Origin: Alphaproteobacteria bacterium
Lineage (GTDB): Bacteria; Pseudomonadota; Alphaproteobacteria; RS24
Assembly: GCA_022428185.1 (NCBI GenBank)
Contig: JAKMCZ010000218.1
Location: 1-5,331, forward strand
Direction of reading: 5' to 3'
Length of the DNA stretch: 5,331 nt
Shown here: piece after piece, positions 1-5,331 of the stretch
How positions within the stretch are numbered: position 1 is the stretch's first letter
Layout: every line of letters begins with the position of its first letter
The notes under the pieces: model-generated
The model's input: only the letters and a program-made list of their open reading frames with translations
The model's database searches: none
What the model was told of the DNA's origin: nothing
Program-made: the position numbers and the translations under genes

Positions 1-41
1 GGCGCGATATTGCGCCAACAGCGTGACATTTTCAATGCCAT
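1..41 (-). CDS. Possible N-terminus of a leftward gene, cut by the window edge
   Basis: Reading leftward from an ATG at 41-39, the frame stays open to the edge and gives 13 complete residues starting MALKMSRCWRNIA. An AGGAAA stretch (minus strand, positions 57-52) lies 10 bases upstream and could be its ribosome binding site. A second in-frame ATG lies at 29-27. Thirteen residues are too few to recognise a family. The plus strand is also open here (frame 1 is stop-free to a TAA at 145-147), so the direction is not settled. If real, this gene would be divergent from msrB and share its upstream region. Confidence 0.2.
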   Translation of the reverse strand, partial: MALKMSRCWRNIA

Positions 42-149
42 AACGCGATTATTTCCTAAACCTCTGAGGCGTTTACCAAAATTTAGGGCGCGCGCGGGCA
101 AAATGGCTTGTCGCCCAGAGAAGAATAAGAAAATAGAAGAACAATAAGA

Positions 150-236
150 ATGGCGACACCTAAAAAAAGCAGCCTATCAGCCAAAATCGAACACATCATA
201 TTACCGCCACATTCACCGACTAAAACAAACTTATGA
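150..236 (+). CDS. Possible 28-codon leader ORF overlapping the msrB start
   Basis: An ATG at 150 opens a 28-residue frame (it begins MATPKKSSLSAKIEH) that ends at a TGA at 234-236. That stop shares the sequence ATGA (233-236) with the msrB start codon, the usual layout for translational coupling. A purine-rich stretch at 117-149, including GAAGAA, precedes it but is not a strong Shine-Dalgarno sequence. The peptide is polar and basic, has no signal peptide or membrane segment, and matches no family I know. The msrB start itself has no visible ribosome binding site, which makes coupling attractive. The ORF is short enough to have arisen by chance. A competing reading is a weak promoter (CATATT at 197-202 as a -10 box) that would start the transcript inside this ORF. 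Confidence 0.3.
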   Translation: MATPKKSSLSAKIEHIILPPHSPTKTNL

Positions 237-802
237 CAAAACGACATTCCTCCTTAACCAAACAAGCCGAGCCGGGCCGTGCTTTATTGCTGGTGCTGCT
301 CGCCATTGTGTTACTCGGCTTCCCTCTCCTCTCAGCCTCGGCTGAAGAATTTGCCAAACCCGATAAAGAGCAGCTCAAGAAAATGCTGACACCGTTGCAA
401 TATGCGGTCACGCAGAAAGACAAGACCGAGCCGCCCTACCGCAATCCTTTTTGGGACGAGAAAGCGCCGGGGATTTATGTCGATGTGGTGTCAGGCGAGG
501 CACTGTTTTCATCGCTTGATAAATATGACAGCGGCACCGGTTGGCCGAGCTTTACGCGCCCGCTTGAAGCGCAATCGATTGTCGAGCGCGATGATTGGAA
601 GCTGTTTGTTCGACGCATTGAAGTGCGCTCGAAACTGGCCGATAGCCATTTGGGTCACGTGTTTGAAGATGGCCCGGCCCCGACCGGCCTGCGCTATTGT
701 TTGAATTCTGCCGCTTTGCGTTTCGTGCCTCTGGCTAAAATGGAACAACAGGGCTATGGCAAATATCTGCCCGCATTTGAAAATGCCGGCTTTAATCTCT
801 AG
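233..802 (+). CDS. msrB: Exported peptide-methionine (R)-S-oxide reductase (MsrB), zinc-less, single-cysteine type
   Basis: MsrB reduces the R epimer of methionine sulfoxide in oxidised proteins. The 189-residue product has a basic N-terminus, a hydrophobic stretch at about 17-33 and an ASA cleavage site after Ala37, so it is probably exported to the periplasm. No lipobox cysteine is present. The mature part is a full SelR domain: GIYVDVVSGEALFSS (80-94), DSGTGWPSFTRP (99-110), DSHLGHVFEDGP (137-148) and LRYCLNSAALRF (153-164) with catalytic Cys156. The two zinc-binding CxxC pairs are absent, as in the PilB/MsrAB-type branch. The position usually held by the resolving Cys in CGWPSF is Thr102, and Cys156 is the only cysteine in the protein. 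Regeneration should therefore need an external thiol rather than an internal disulfide. The start at 233 is chosen because it gives the complete signal peptide. It lacks a clear Shine-Dalgarno sequence and overlaps the stop of a small upstream ORF. The gene is convergent with the hydrolase, 3 bp away. Confidence 0.93.
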   Translation: MTKRHSSLTKQAEPGRALLLVLLAIVLLGFPLLSASAEEFAKPDKEQLKKMLTPLQYAVTQKDKTEPPYRNPFWDEKAPGIYVDVVSGEALFSSLDKYDSGTGWPSFTRPLEAQSIVERDDWKLFVRRIEVRSKLADSHLGHVFEDGPAPTGLRYCLNSAALRFVPLAKMEQQGYGKYLPAFENAGFNL

Positions 803-805
803 CGC

Positions 806-1696
806 TTAACCGCTGGTTTTGCTGATGCGCGCGACAATCTCGGCGCGCAAATAATCGGGCACTTCCATCGGCAGAAAATGTGTTGTACCGGCAACAATCT
901 CGATTTTCTTATCCAACGTCAAAGCCTCAAAAGGCTGATGAAAATAAGTCGTCGAACCGTGCTCGGCGGTCAATAGCGTGAACGGGACGTTGAGGCGGCG
1001 AATAAATTTTTTACAATCCAATTGCGGACCTTTGAAATTGGCGGCCTCCCAATGCGGCGCGCAGGCCAGATGCAACCCGTCATCGCCAGCCTCTAATCCG
1101 CCTTCCAAATAGGCATCGAGAAACCCCTCGCCCCAAGAGGCAAACGCCCCGCGACCGGTATAGGCTTTTGTGACCGTGTCGCGGTCGGGCCATATGGCGC
1201 GGCGTTTTTTAGCCATTTCTGCCAATTGCGTACCGCCGGTTTTTTTCACCCGCATAATCAGCCGCGCCAAGGGGCCGGTGCGCGGGGTGATAACCGGATC
1301 GGCCAAAATCAGCCCGGCGACCAAATCAGGGCGTTGTGCCGCCGCAATCACACTGGCACAGCCGCCCATTGAATGACCGCCAAGCCATATTTTTTTGCCA
1401 TGCTTGTCGGCCAGATGCTCAGCCAAACCAATCAGGTCGCGCCCATAAATATCCCAACCGGTCATTTCGCGCGGCTCGGCGCGCAGCTTTGTGCGCCCAT
1501 GTCCGCGCGCGTCCCAAGCATATAGATCAAACTTATCATCCAATGGCGTCAGCAATGGTTCATAAGTGCGCCCGTTAAAACCATTGGCATGCGCCCAATG
1601 CAAAACCGGTCGCTCGGACGGCGTATCTTGCCAGTGATAAAGTGAAACTTGGCCCGACGCGTCATGCGGCAGGGACAGCGCGCTGTGTTGAATCAT
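806..1696 (-). CDS. Alpha/beta hydrolase, cytoplasmic, substrate unknown
   Basis: This is a 296-residue alpha/beta-hydrolase-fold protein of typical single-domain length. Visible elements in order are the HANGF strand-turn (36-40, oxyanion-hole region), the DARGHGRT loop (62-69), the nucleophile elbow GGHSMGG (106-112) with Ser109, a helical cap region at about 135-215, a probable acid residue at Glu245 in LLTAEHGST, and catalytic His273 in GTTHFLPME. This supports an esterase or related hydrolase, but nothing identifies the substrate. No signal peptide or membrane segment is seen. The start at 1696 is supported by GAAGGA (complement of 1703-1708) six bases upstream of the ATG. It is divergent from the TauE-led gene run and convergent with msrB. 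No strong terminator separates it from msrB. A haloalkane dehalogenase-like or lactonase role cannot be excluded from sequence alone. Confidence 0.9.
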   Translation of the reverse strand: MIQHSALSLPHDASGQVSLYHWQDTPSERPVLHWAHANGFNGRTYEPLLTPLDDKFDLYAWDARGHGRTKLRAEPREMTGWDIYGRDLIGLAEHLADKHGKKIWLGGHSMGGCASVIAAAQRPDLVAGLILADPVITPRTGPLARLIMRVKKTGGTQLAEMAKKRRAIWPDRDTVTKAYTGRGAFASWGEGFLDAYLEGGLEAGDDGLHLACAPHWEAANFKGPQLDCKKFIRRLNVPFTLLTAEHGSTTYFHQPFEALTLDKKIEIVAGTTHFLPMEVPDYLRAEIVARISKTSG

Positions 1697-1757
1697 GAAT
1701 TATCCTTCTTTGCGGGAAATATGCACCGCATTAACAAAAAGGCAAGCCGACACCCCA

Positions 1758-1779
1758 TATGACAAACCTATGACTAAGC
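1758..1779 (+). repeat. Tandem 11-bp repeat in the divergent control region
   Basis: TATGACAAACC (1758-1768) is followed immediately by TATGACTAAGC (1769-1779), identical at 9 of 11 positions. The period of about one helical turn, and the location between the divergent hydrolase and permease starts, fit a regulator binding site. A TTAACA at 1731-1736 could be a -35 element, but no convincing -10 follows. The 168-base gap 1697-1864 otherwise shows only the hydrolase ribosome binding site and an AAAGG (1849-1853) upstream of the permease start. The regulatory role is inferred from position and spacing only. Confidence 0.3.
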
Positions 1780-1864
1780 TAACCTCTTCGGTTTGCTAGG
1801 CAAAAAGGCGATAATATGCTACGGCCAGTTTAGCGTATCCGAAGCTCGAAAGGCGCAAAGCCCG

Positions 1865-2803
1865 ATGCAAATCTATCTGCCCATCGCAGAAATGAGTGCC
1901 AATATCATGACCCTTATCGGCATGGGCGGTCTGGTCGGGCTGATGTCCGGCATGTTCGGCGTCGGCGGTGGGTTTTTGATGACCCCGCTATTGATTTTCA
2001 TTGGCGTGCCTCCGGCGGTTGCCGTTGCCAGTGAGGCCAACCAAATTGTTGCCTCCTCCGTATCAGGCGGTCTTGCCTATTGGCAACGCCGTGCCATCGA
2101 TATTCCGATGGGGCTGATTTTAATGCTTGGCGGGCTGGCCGGTTCTTATAGCGGGGTGCAGATTTTCAAAGCCTTGCGGGCGCAAGGTCAGGTCGACTTA
2201 ATCATTTCGCTTTCTTATGTGTTGTTTTTGTCTGTCATTGGTCTGCTGATGCTGCGCGAGAGCATTCAAGCCTTAAATGCGCGCCGCCTCGGCAATCCGG
2301 TGCGCGCGCGCCGCCCCGGTCAGCATAGCTGGATTTTAGGTCTGCCGTTCCGCATGCGGTTTCGCCGTTCAAAACTTTACATCAGCGTCATACCGCCAAT
2401 TATCATCGGCTATTTTGTCGGCATGATGTCAGCCATTATGGGGGTCGGCGGCGGCTTTATTATGGTGCCGGCGATGATTTATATTTTGCGCATGCCGACC
2501 AATGTGGTTATTGGCACCTCGCTATTTCAAATCATTTTCGTGACCGCCTCGGTGACGGTGTTTCATGCGGTTGAAAATCAGACTTTAGATATTGTTCTGG
2601 CCGTTTTACTTATGGTCGGCGGTGTTATCGGCGCGCAAATCGGTGCCTATCTGGGTCAGCGTTTGCAAGGCGAACAATTACGCGCCCTCTTGGCGTTAAT
2701 TGTGTTGGCCGTGGGCGCAAGATTATTATTCGATTTGGTGGTCGAGCCGGACGAGCTTTATTCGATGAGCGCGTTGCGCCAACTGTCAGGGTCGGCACCA
2801 TGA
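1865..2803 (+). CDS. TauE/SafE-family membrane permease (sulfite/organosulfur anion exporter type)
   Basis: This is a 312-residue polytopic inner-membrane protein of the TauE/SafE family, whose characterised members are linked to export of sulfite, sulfoacetate and related anions. The family's internal duplication is clear: SGMFGVGGGFLMTP (28-41) in the first half and SAIMGVGGGFIMVP (189-202) in the second, each followed by further hydrophobic helices. A strongly basic linker (about 131-170, many Arg/Lys) separates the halves and is probably cytoplasmic. The start is placed at ATG 1865, giving MQIYLPIAEM, an N-terminus I know from alphaproteobacterial homologues, with AAAGG 11 bases upstream. 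The frame can be extended to a TTG at 1793, but the extra 24 residues are polar and not family-like. Its stop overlaps the next ATG as ATGA (2800-2803). The protein has no cysteine. The substrate cannot be read from sequence. Confidence 0.9.
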   Translation: MQIYLPIAEMSANIMTLIGMGGLVGLMSGMFGVGGGFLMTPLLIFIGVPPAVAVASEANQIVASSVSGGLAYWQRRAIDIPMGLILMLGGLAGSYSGVQIFKALRAQGQVDLIISLSYVLFLSVIGLLMLRESIQALNARRLGNPVRARRPGQHSWILGLPFRMRFRRSKLYISVIPPIIIGYFVGMMSAIMGVGGGFIMVPAMIYILRMPTNVVIGTSLFQIIFVTASVTVFHAVENQTLDIVLAVLLMVGGVIGAQIGAYLGQRLQGEQLRALLALIVLAVGARLLFDLVVEPDELYSMSALRQLSGSAP

Positions 2804-3588
2804 GGCGGCAAGTAAATTCGTTAAGCCGGTTTATCGGCATATTGACCATCGGCTTGTCGGTTAGCGGCCTGTTTTTGCACAGCGCCGCGCGGGCCAATGT
2901 CTTGGTTACTGATTTGTCGAAAGACAAAATATCCATTCGCGGCGATTTCGCCGGTGAGACGCTGCTCTTATTCGGCGCGATTGACCCGGCTCCTTATGGG
3001 CCGGTTGATGGCGTGGTGGTGGTGCTGCGCGGGCCGGGCGAAAATGTGATTTTGCGCAAAAAACAAAAACGCTTTGGCATCTGGGCCAATCAGCGTGCTT
3101 ATTCAATGGGGCCGCTGCCCGGGTTTTTGGCGACGGTCAGTTCGGCACCATTGGCTAAGCTGGCACCGCCGGAAGAAAGACGCCAATTGAGCATCGGAGC
3201 GGAGCAATTAACCGCCAACCTGCTCAGCGGGCGCGCTGATGAAAACGAGCAAAGCGCCGCTCTGGCAGCCTATGTAAGGCTAAAGCGCAATGATGCGCTG
3301 TTTTCAGAAAACCCGTCAGCCGTGGAGATAATTGATGAGCGGTTGTTTCGCGCTGAGATAAACCTACCCGCCGGTATGCCGGTCGGGCGTTATGTGACCG
3401 AGTTTTTCGCTTTCAAAAACGGGCGCTTGGTCGGCTACCATACCGGTGAATTGCCAGTTGATATTGTCGGCGCAGGACACACATTAGGCGAAGCAGCGCA
3501 CAAACAATCGCTGCTTTACGGCCTGTCGGGCGTCGCGTTGGCGGTGTTTATGGGCTGGGGTGTGGCAGCTCTTTTCAGGCGGCGATAA
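2800..3588 (+). CDS. TIGR02186/Alph_Pro_TM family envelope protein, function unknown
   Basis: This 262-residue protein has an N-terminal signal peptide (basic 1-10, hydrophobic 11-27, ARA site after Ala32), a periplasmic domain of about 200 residues and a single C-terminal membrane helix (about 238-257) ending in FRRR, so the domain should face the periplasm. Family-like segments include NVLVTDLSKDKISI (33-46), ETLLLFGA (53-60), VVVVLRGP (72-79), FGIWANQ (92-98), RLFRAEINLPAGMPVGRYVTE (181-201, split here as RLFRAEINLP and AGMPVGRYVTE) and the terminal YGLSG helix. This is the Alph_Pro_TM family, largely restricted to Alphaproteobacteria and with no established biochemical role. It starts inside the TauE/SafE stop codon (ATGA) and its own stop shares a base with the next start (TAATG), so all three are probably translated together. 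It contains no cysteine, so it cannot itself be a thiol substrate of the CcdA-type neighbour. Confidence 0.88.
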   Translation: MRRQVNSLSRFIGILTIGLSVSGLFLHSAARANVLVTDLSKDKISIRGDFAGETLLLFGAIDPAPYGPVDGVVVVLRGPGENVILRKKQKRFGIWANQRAYSMGPLPGFLATVSSAPLAKLAPPEERRQLSIGAEQLTANLLSGRADENEQSAALAAYVRLKRNDALFSENPSAVEIIDERLFRAEINLPAGMPVGRYVTEFFAFKNGRLVGYHTGELPVDIVGAGHTLGEAAHKQSLLYGLSGVALAVFMGWGVAALFRRR

Positions 3589-4340
3589 TGGACGGATTTT
3601 TGGCATCGGCCCTTGCGGCTTTTTTCGGCGGCGCGCTGAGTTTTCTCTCACCCTGCGTATTGCCGCTTGTGCCCGGCTATTTATGTTTCGCCGCCGGTCT
3701 GCAATTTTCTGAATTGACCGAGCTTGATGAAAAAGGCCAAGCCACGGCGCGCATTTTGCCCGGTGCGCTGGCTTTTGTCGGTGGTTTTTCAGCCGTCTTT
3801 ATCGCGCTCGGCGCGGGCGCGGCCGCCATCAACCCGCTGCTGCTCAGCTATCAGAGCGAGCTTGCCTATGTCGCAGGCGCGGCGATTATTTTATTGGGGC
3901 TGCATGTCGGCGAGCTTATCCATATTCCGTTTTTGGCTCGCGAGGCGCGGCTGAATGACAATATTTCCGTCGCGCAATCGCGCGCGCCGCTTATCGCTGC
4001 CTTTATTATGGGGCTGGCTTTCGCCTTTGGCTGGACGCCGTGCATCGGGCCGATTTTGGCGACCATATTGGCACTGGCAGCAGCGAGTGACAGCTTGGGC
4101 GAGGGTGTCACCCTGCTGGCTTTTTATGCGCTCGGCCTCGGTCTGCCTTTCATTTTTGCCGCTTTGGGTGTCGGGCGTTTTCTCGCCGCCAGTCAAAAAG
4201 TCAAACGCAATATGGTCTGGGTGACACGCGGCGCAGGCGTGCTCTTGGTCGGCACCGGCGCACTGATTATGGCAGGCAGTCTACAGAGCATTGCCGGTTA
4301 TATGCTCGACTGGTTTCCGTTCATGGCAACTTTAGGGTAG
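3588..4340 (+). CDS. ccdA: CcdA-type thiol-disulfide electron transporter (DsbD transmembrane domain family)
   Basis: This 250-residue polytopic membrane protein is of the size expected for CcdA, the minimal version of the DsbD membrane domain that passes reducing equivalents from cytoplasmic thioredoxin to periplasmic thiol proteins. The paired redox motifs are both present: SPCVLPLVPGYLC (21-33, Cys23) and WTPCIGP (149-155, Cys152), each in a hydrophobic segment and flanked by prolines. A further Cys33 follows the first motif, as in many relatives. About six membrane segments can be drawn (about 5-25, 56-78, 90-110, 132-163, 172-198, 215-232). No soluble thioredoxin-like domain is fused and none is encoded beside it, so its periplasmic acceptor is unknown: cytochrome c maturation, a TlpA-like protein or a reductase. 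ATG 3588 overlaps the previous TAA, and AGGCGG at about 3577-3582 is a plausible ribosome binding site. Confidence 0.9.
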   Translation: MDGFLASALAAFFGGALSFLSPCVLPLVPGYLCFAAGLQFSELTELDEKGQATARILPGALAFVGGFSAVFIALGAGAAAINPLLLSYQSELAYVAGAAIILLGLHVGELIHIPFLAREARLNDNISVAQSRAPLIAAFIMGLAFAFGWTPCIGPILATILALAAASDSLGEGVTLLAFYALGLGLPFIFAALGVGRFLAASQKVKRNMVWVTRGAGVLLVGTGALIMAGSLQSIAGYMLDWFPFMATLG

Positions 4341-4355
4341 GCGCGGGTTAGAAAC

Positions 4356-4823
4356 ATGACCGGCTTTATCAACCGATTGAAAACCGTGCCGCCTATGGCT
4401 CTCTTTTTGGGGCTGATGGGGTTGGTGCCGTTTGTGTTTTGCGGGCTTGGCATTTGGGCGACCGGACTGGGCGATTTGCGCTTTTCGCTGCCCCTCATCG
4501 CCATCGCCTATGCTTGTCTGATTGCCAGCTTTTTGGGTGGTGTGCGCTGGGGCGCATCAATGCAAAACAATCAGTCGGAAAAATTGCCGCGCCAGCTTGT
4601 CGTTGCCATCATGCCGACATTGGTGGCACTCATCGCCTTCATGCTGGCTTTGCCGCAAGCCTTTACATTATTGATTGTGCTGTTTGTCGCCCAAGCCGTG
4701 CTCGATATAAACGCTGTCGAGGCGGGCGATATGGTGGCTTGGTATGCGCCATTGCGGATTGTGTTGAGTATCGTTGCTGCGCTCGCCATGACATCATTGC
4801 TGGTTCACACACTGACGCATTAG
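4356..4823 (+). CDS. DUF3429 family small membrane protein
   Basis: This 155-residue, highly hydrophobic protein has about five predicted membrane segments (roughly 13-35, 44-62, 81-99, 101-117 and 132-150). The SFLGGVRWG motif (58-66) and the late AWYAPLRI segment (128-135) are features I associate with DUF3429, a family without an assigned function. It follows ccdA by 15 bases in the same direction, so it is probably cotranscribed, but unlike the three genes before it there is no overlap. No strong Shine-Dalgarno sequence precedes ATG 4356. Cysteines occur at 29 and 54, both within membrane segments and not in a CxxC pattern. It faces pdeM convergently with a 5-base gap. The family assignment is from motif memory, so the function is left open. 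Confidence 0.78.
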   Translation: MTGFINRLKTVPPMALFLGLMGLVPFVFCGLGIWATGLGDLRFSLPLIAIAYACLIASFLGGVRWGASMQNNQSEKLPRQLVVAIMPTLVALIAFMLALPQAFTLLIVLFVAQAVLDINAVEAGDMVAWYAPLRIVLSIVAALAMTSLLVHTLTH

Positions 4824-4828
4824 CCGTA

Positions 4829-5331
4829 TTAGCGGGGTCGATCGGGCAATAGGCGCTGCGGCTCAATGACCGCCAAACGGGCGCGACCCATCAACACGGC
4901 CGCATAATCAGTGCCGTCAAACATATCGTCAAACGCCGCATCGCGAACATTCAGACTGCCGGTCAGCGCGCCAAAAGCCGGCAAAATAGCGCGCGTGCCA
5001 TCATGCACAAAACAACGCCGCCGCAAACTGCGCCCGCGCTGGCGCACTTTGGCGCATGGGTGCAAATGCCCGGCCAACTCGCCCGCCTCAAAACCTTGCG
5101 CGCCCGGCCCTCGTGCAATTGGCTCATGGCGCATCACCAAGCCGGTGTCACCTTGCGGGCGGAAAACTGCAACCGCTTTGCCGGGCAGACCGACCGGCGC
5201 GCTCGGGTCATGATTGCCGGTCACCCAGACGGTTTCAGCCATCGCCGCCAATCGCGCCAATTCAGCACGGTCGCGCGCCGTCATGCGCGCAGGCCAGTCA
5301 TCATCATGAAACGCATCGCCCAGTGAGGTAA
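4829..5331 (-). CDS. pdeM: Ligase-associated DNA damage response endonuclease PdeM (metallophosphoesterase), N-terminus outside the window
   Basis: The frame is open through the right edge and gives 166 visible residues of a calcineurin-like metallophosphoesterase. Metal-binding motifs are LGDAFHD (visible residues 3-9), GNHDP (38-42), RHEP (67-70) and AGHLHPCA (86-93). They are followed by RRRCF (103-107) and PAFGALTGSLN (117-127), which together match the PdeM family rather than generic phosphoesterases. PdeM is typically found with an ATP-dependent DNA ligase, a putative exonuclease and an Lhr-type helicase in bacterial DNA-repair clusters. An internal ATG at 5284-5282 would give a shorter protein, but it lies after the GDAFHD metal motif, so the true start must be beyond 5331. 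The first metal motif (DxH) and perhaps 50-70 residues are missing. The stop is 5 bases from the stop of the DUF3429 gene. Confidence 0.9.
   Translation of the reverse strand, partial: TSLGDAFHDDDWPARMTARDRAELARLAAMAETVWVTGNHDPSAPVGLPGKAVAVFRPQGDTGLVMRHEPIARGPGAQGFEAGELAGHLHPCAKVRQRGRSLRRRCFVHDGTRAILPAFGALTGSLNVRDAAFDDMFDGTDYAAVLMGRARLAVIEPQRLLPDRPR

Noticed and set aside
1..16. Inverted repeat GGCGC-GATATT-GCGCC at the left edge, possible terminator.
   Set aside because: The stem is only five base pairs and no T-run follows on either strand within view.
2..43. Plus-strand frame 2 reads ARYCANSVTFSMP then stop, slightly like the MsrB RYCxNS active-site segment.
   Set aside because: Only a few residues match, the spacing after the motif is off by one, and the upstream context is outside the window.
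86..116. GGGCG (86-90) pairing with CGCCC (112-116), possible hairpin.
   Set aside because: Five-base stem with a 21-base loop. On the minus strand it is followed by TAAATTTT, but the structure is too weak to call a terminator.
1..147. Plus-strand frame 1 open from the edge to TAA 145-147 (48 residues), possible tail of an upstream gene.
   Set aside because: The residues are very basic and low in complexity toward the end, with no recognisable motif, and the minus-strand start competes for the same bases.
232..240. TATGACAAA at the msrB start also occurs at 1758-1766, a possible shared operator.
   Set aside because: One copy overlaps the msrB start codon, only about nine bases match, and such a match can occur by chance.
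402..748. Out-of-frame plus- and minus-strand open frames inside msrB.
   Set aside because: They overlap the conserved SelR domain completely and show no motif or ribosome binding site of their own.
1793..1864. Upstream extension of the TauE/SafE gene to a TTG at 1793.
   Set aside because: The 24 extra residues are polar and unlike the family, there is no ribosome binding site at the TTG, and ATG 1865 gives the expected N-terminus.
4911..5326. Plus-strand open frames of 90-107 codons opposite pdeM.
   Set aside because: They are antisense to a strongly supported PdeM reading, have Arg/Pro/Ala-rich low-quality composition, and show no family motif.

Overview
The window looks like chromosomal core DNA from an alphaproteobacterium. 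The strongest taxonomic clue is the gene at 2800-3588. It belongs to the TIGR02186/Alph_Pro_TM family, which is known essentially from Alphaproteobacteria, and it sits directly behind a TauE/SafE-type transporter, an arrangement familiar in that class. The partial PdeM-type phosphoesterase at the right edge also fits. I cannot resolve genus or order. I see no insertion sequence, phage gene, CRISPR array, tRNA or rRNA.

Layout. Positions 1-232 hold no confident gene. There may be the first codons of a leftward gene at the edge, and there is a 28-codon ORF whose stop overlaps the next start. Positions 233-802 (+) encode an exported methionine-R-sulfoxide reductase (MsrB) that carries only its catalytic cysteine. 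Positions 806-1696 (-) encode an alpha/beta hydrolase, convergent with msrB and only 3 bp away. Positions 1697-1864 are a divergent control region with an 11-bp tandem repeat. Positions 1865-4823 (+) form a compact four-gene run: TauE/SafE permease, Alph_Pro_TM envelope protein, CcdA-type thiol electron transporter and a DUF3429 membrane protein. Its first three genes are joined by ATGA and TAATG overlaps. Positions 4829-5331 (-) are the C-terminal part of pdeM, which runs off the right edge.

How the genes may work together. The four-gene run is entirely envelope-directed: three polytopic membrane proteins and one exported, C-terminally anchored protein. TauE/SafE proteins export sulfur-containing anions and CcdA carries reducing equivalents across the inner membrane, so a sulfur or redox role at the cell envelope is a reasonable inference. 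The exported MsrB upstream could be a consumer of such reducing power, but it is a separate transcription unit and no thioredoxin-like partner is encoded here. PdeM belongs to an unrelated DNA-repair locus that should continue beyond the right edge.

Nothing here is a clearly new system. The least understood parts are the Alph_Pro_TM/TauE/CcdA coupling and the start region of msrB.
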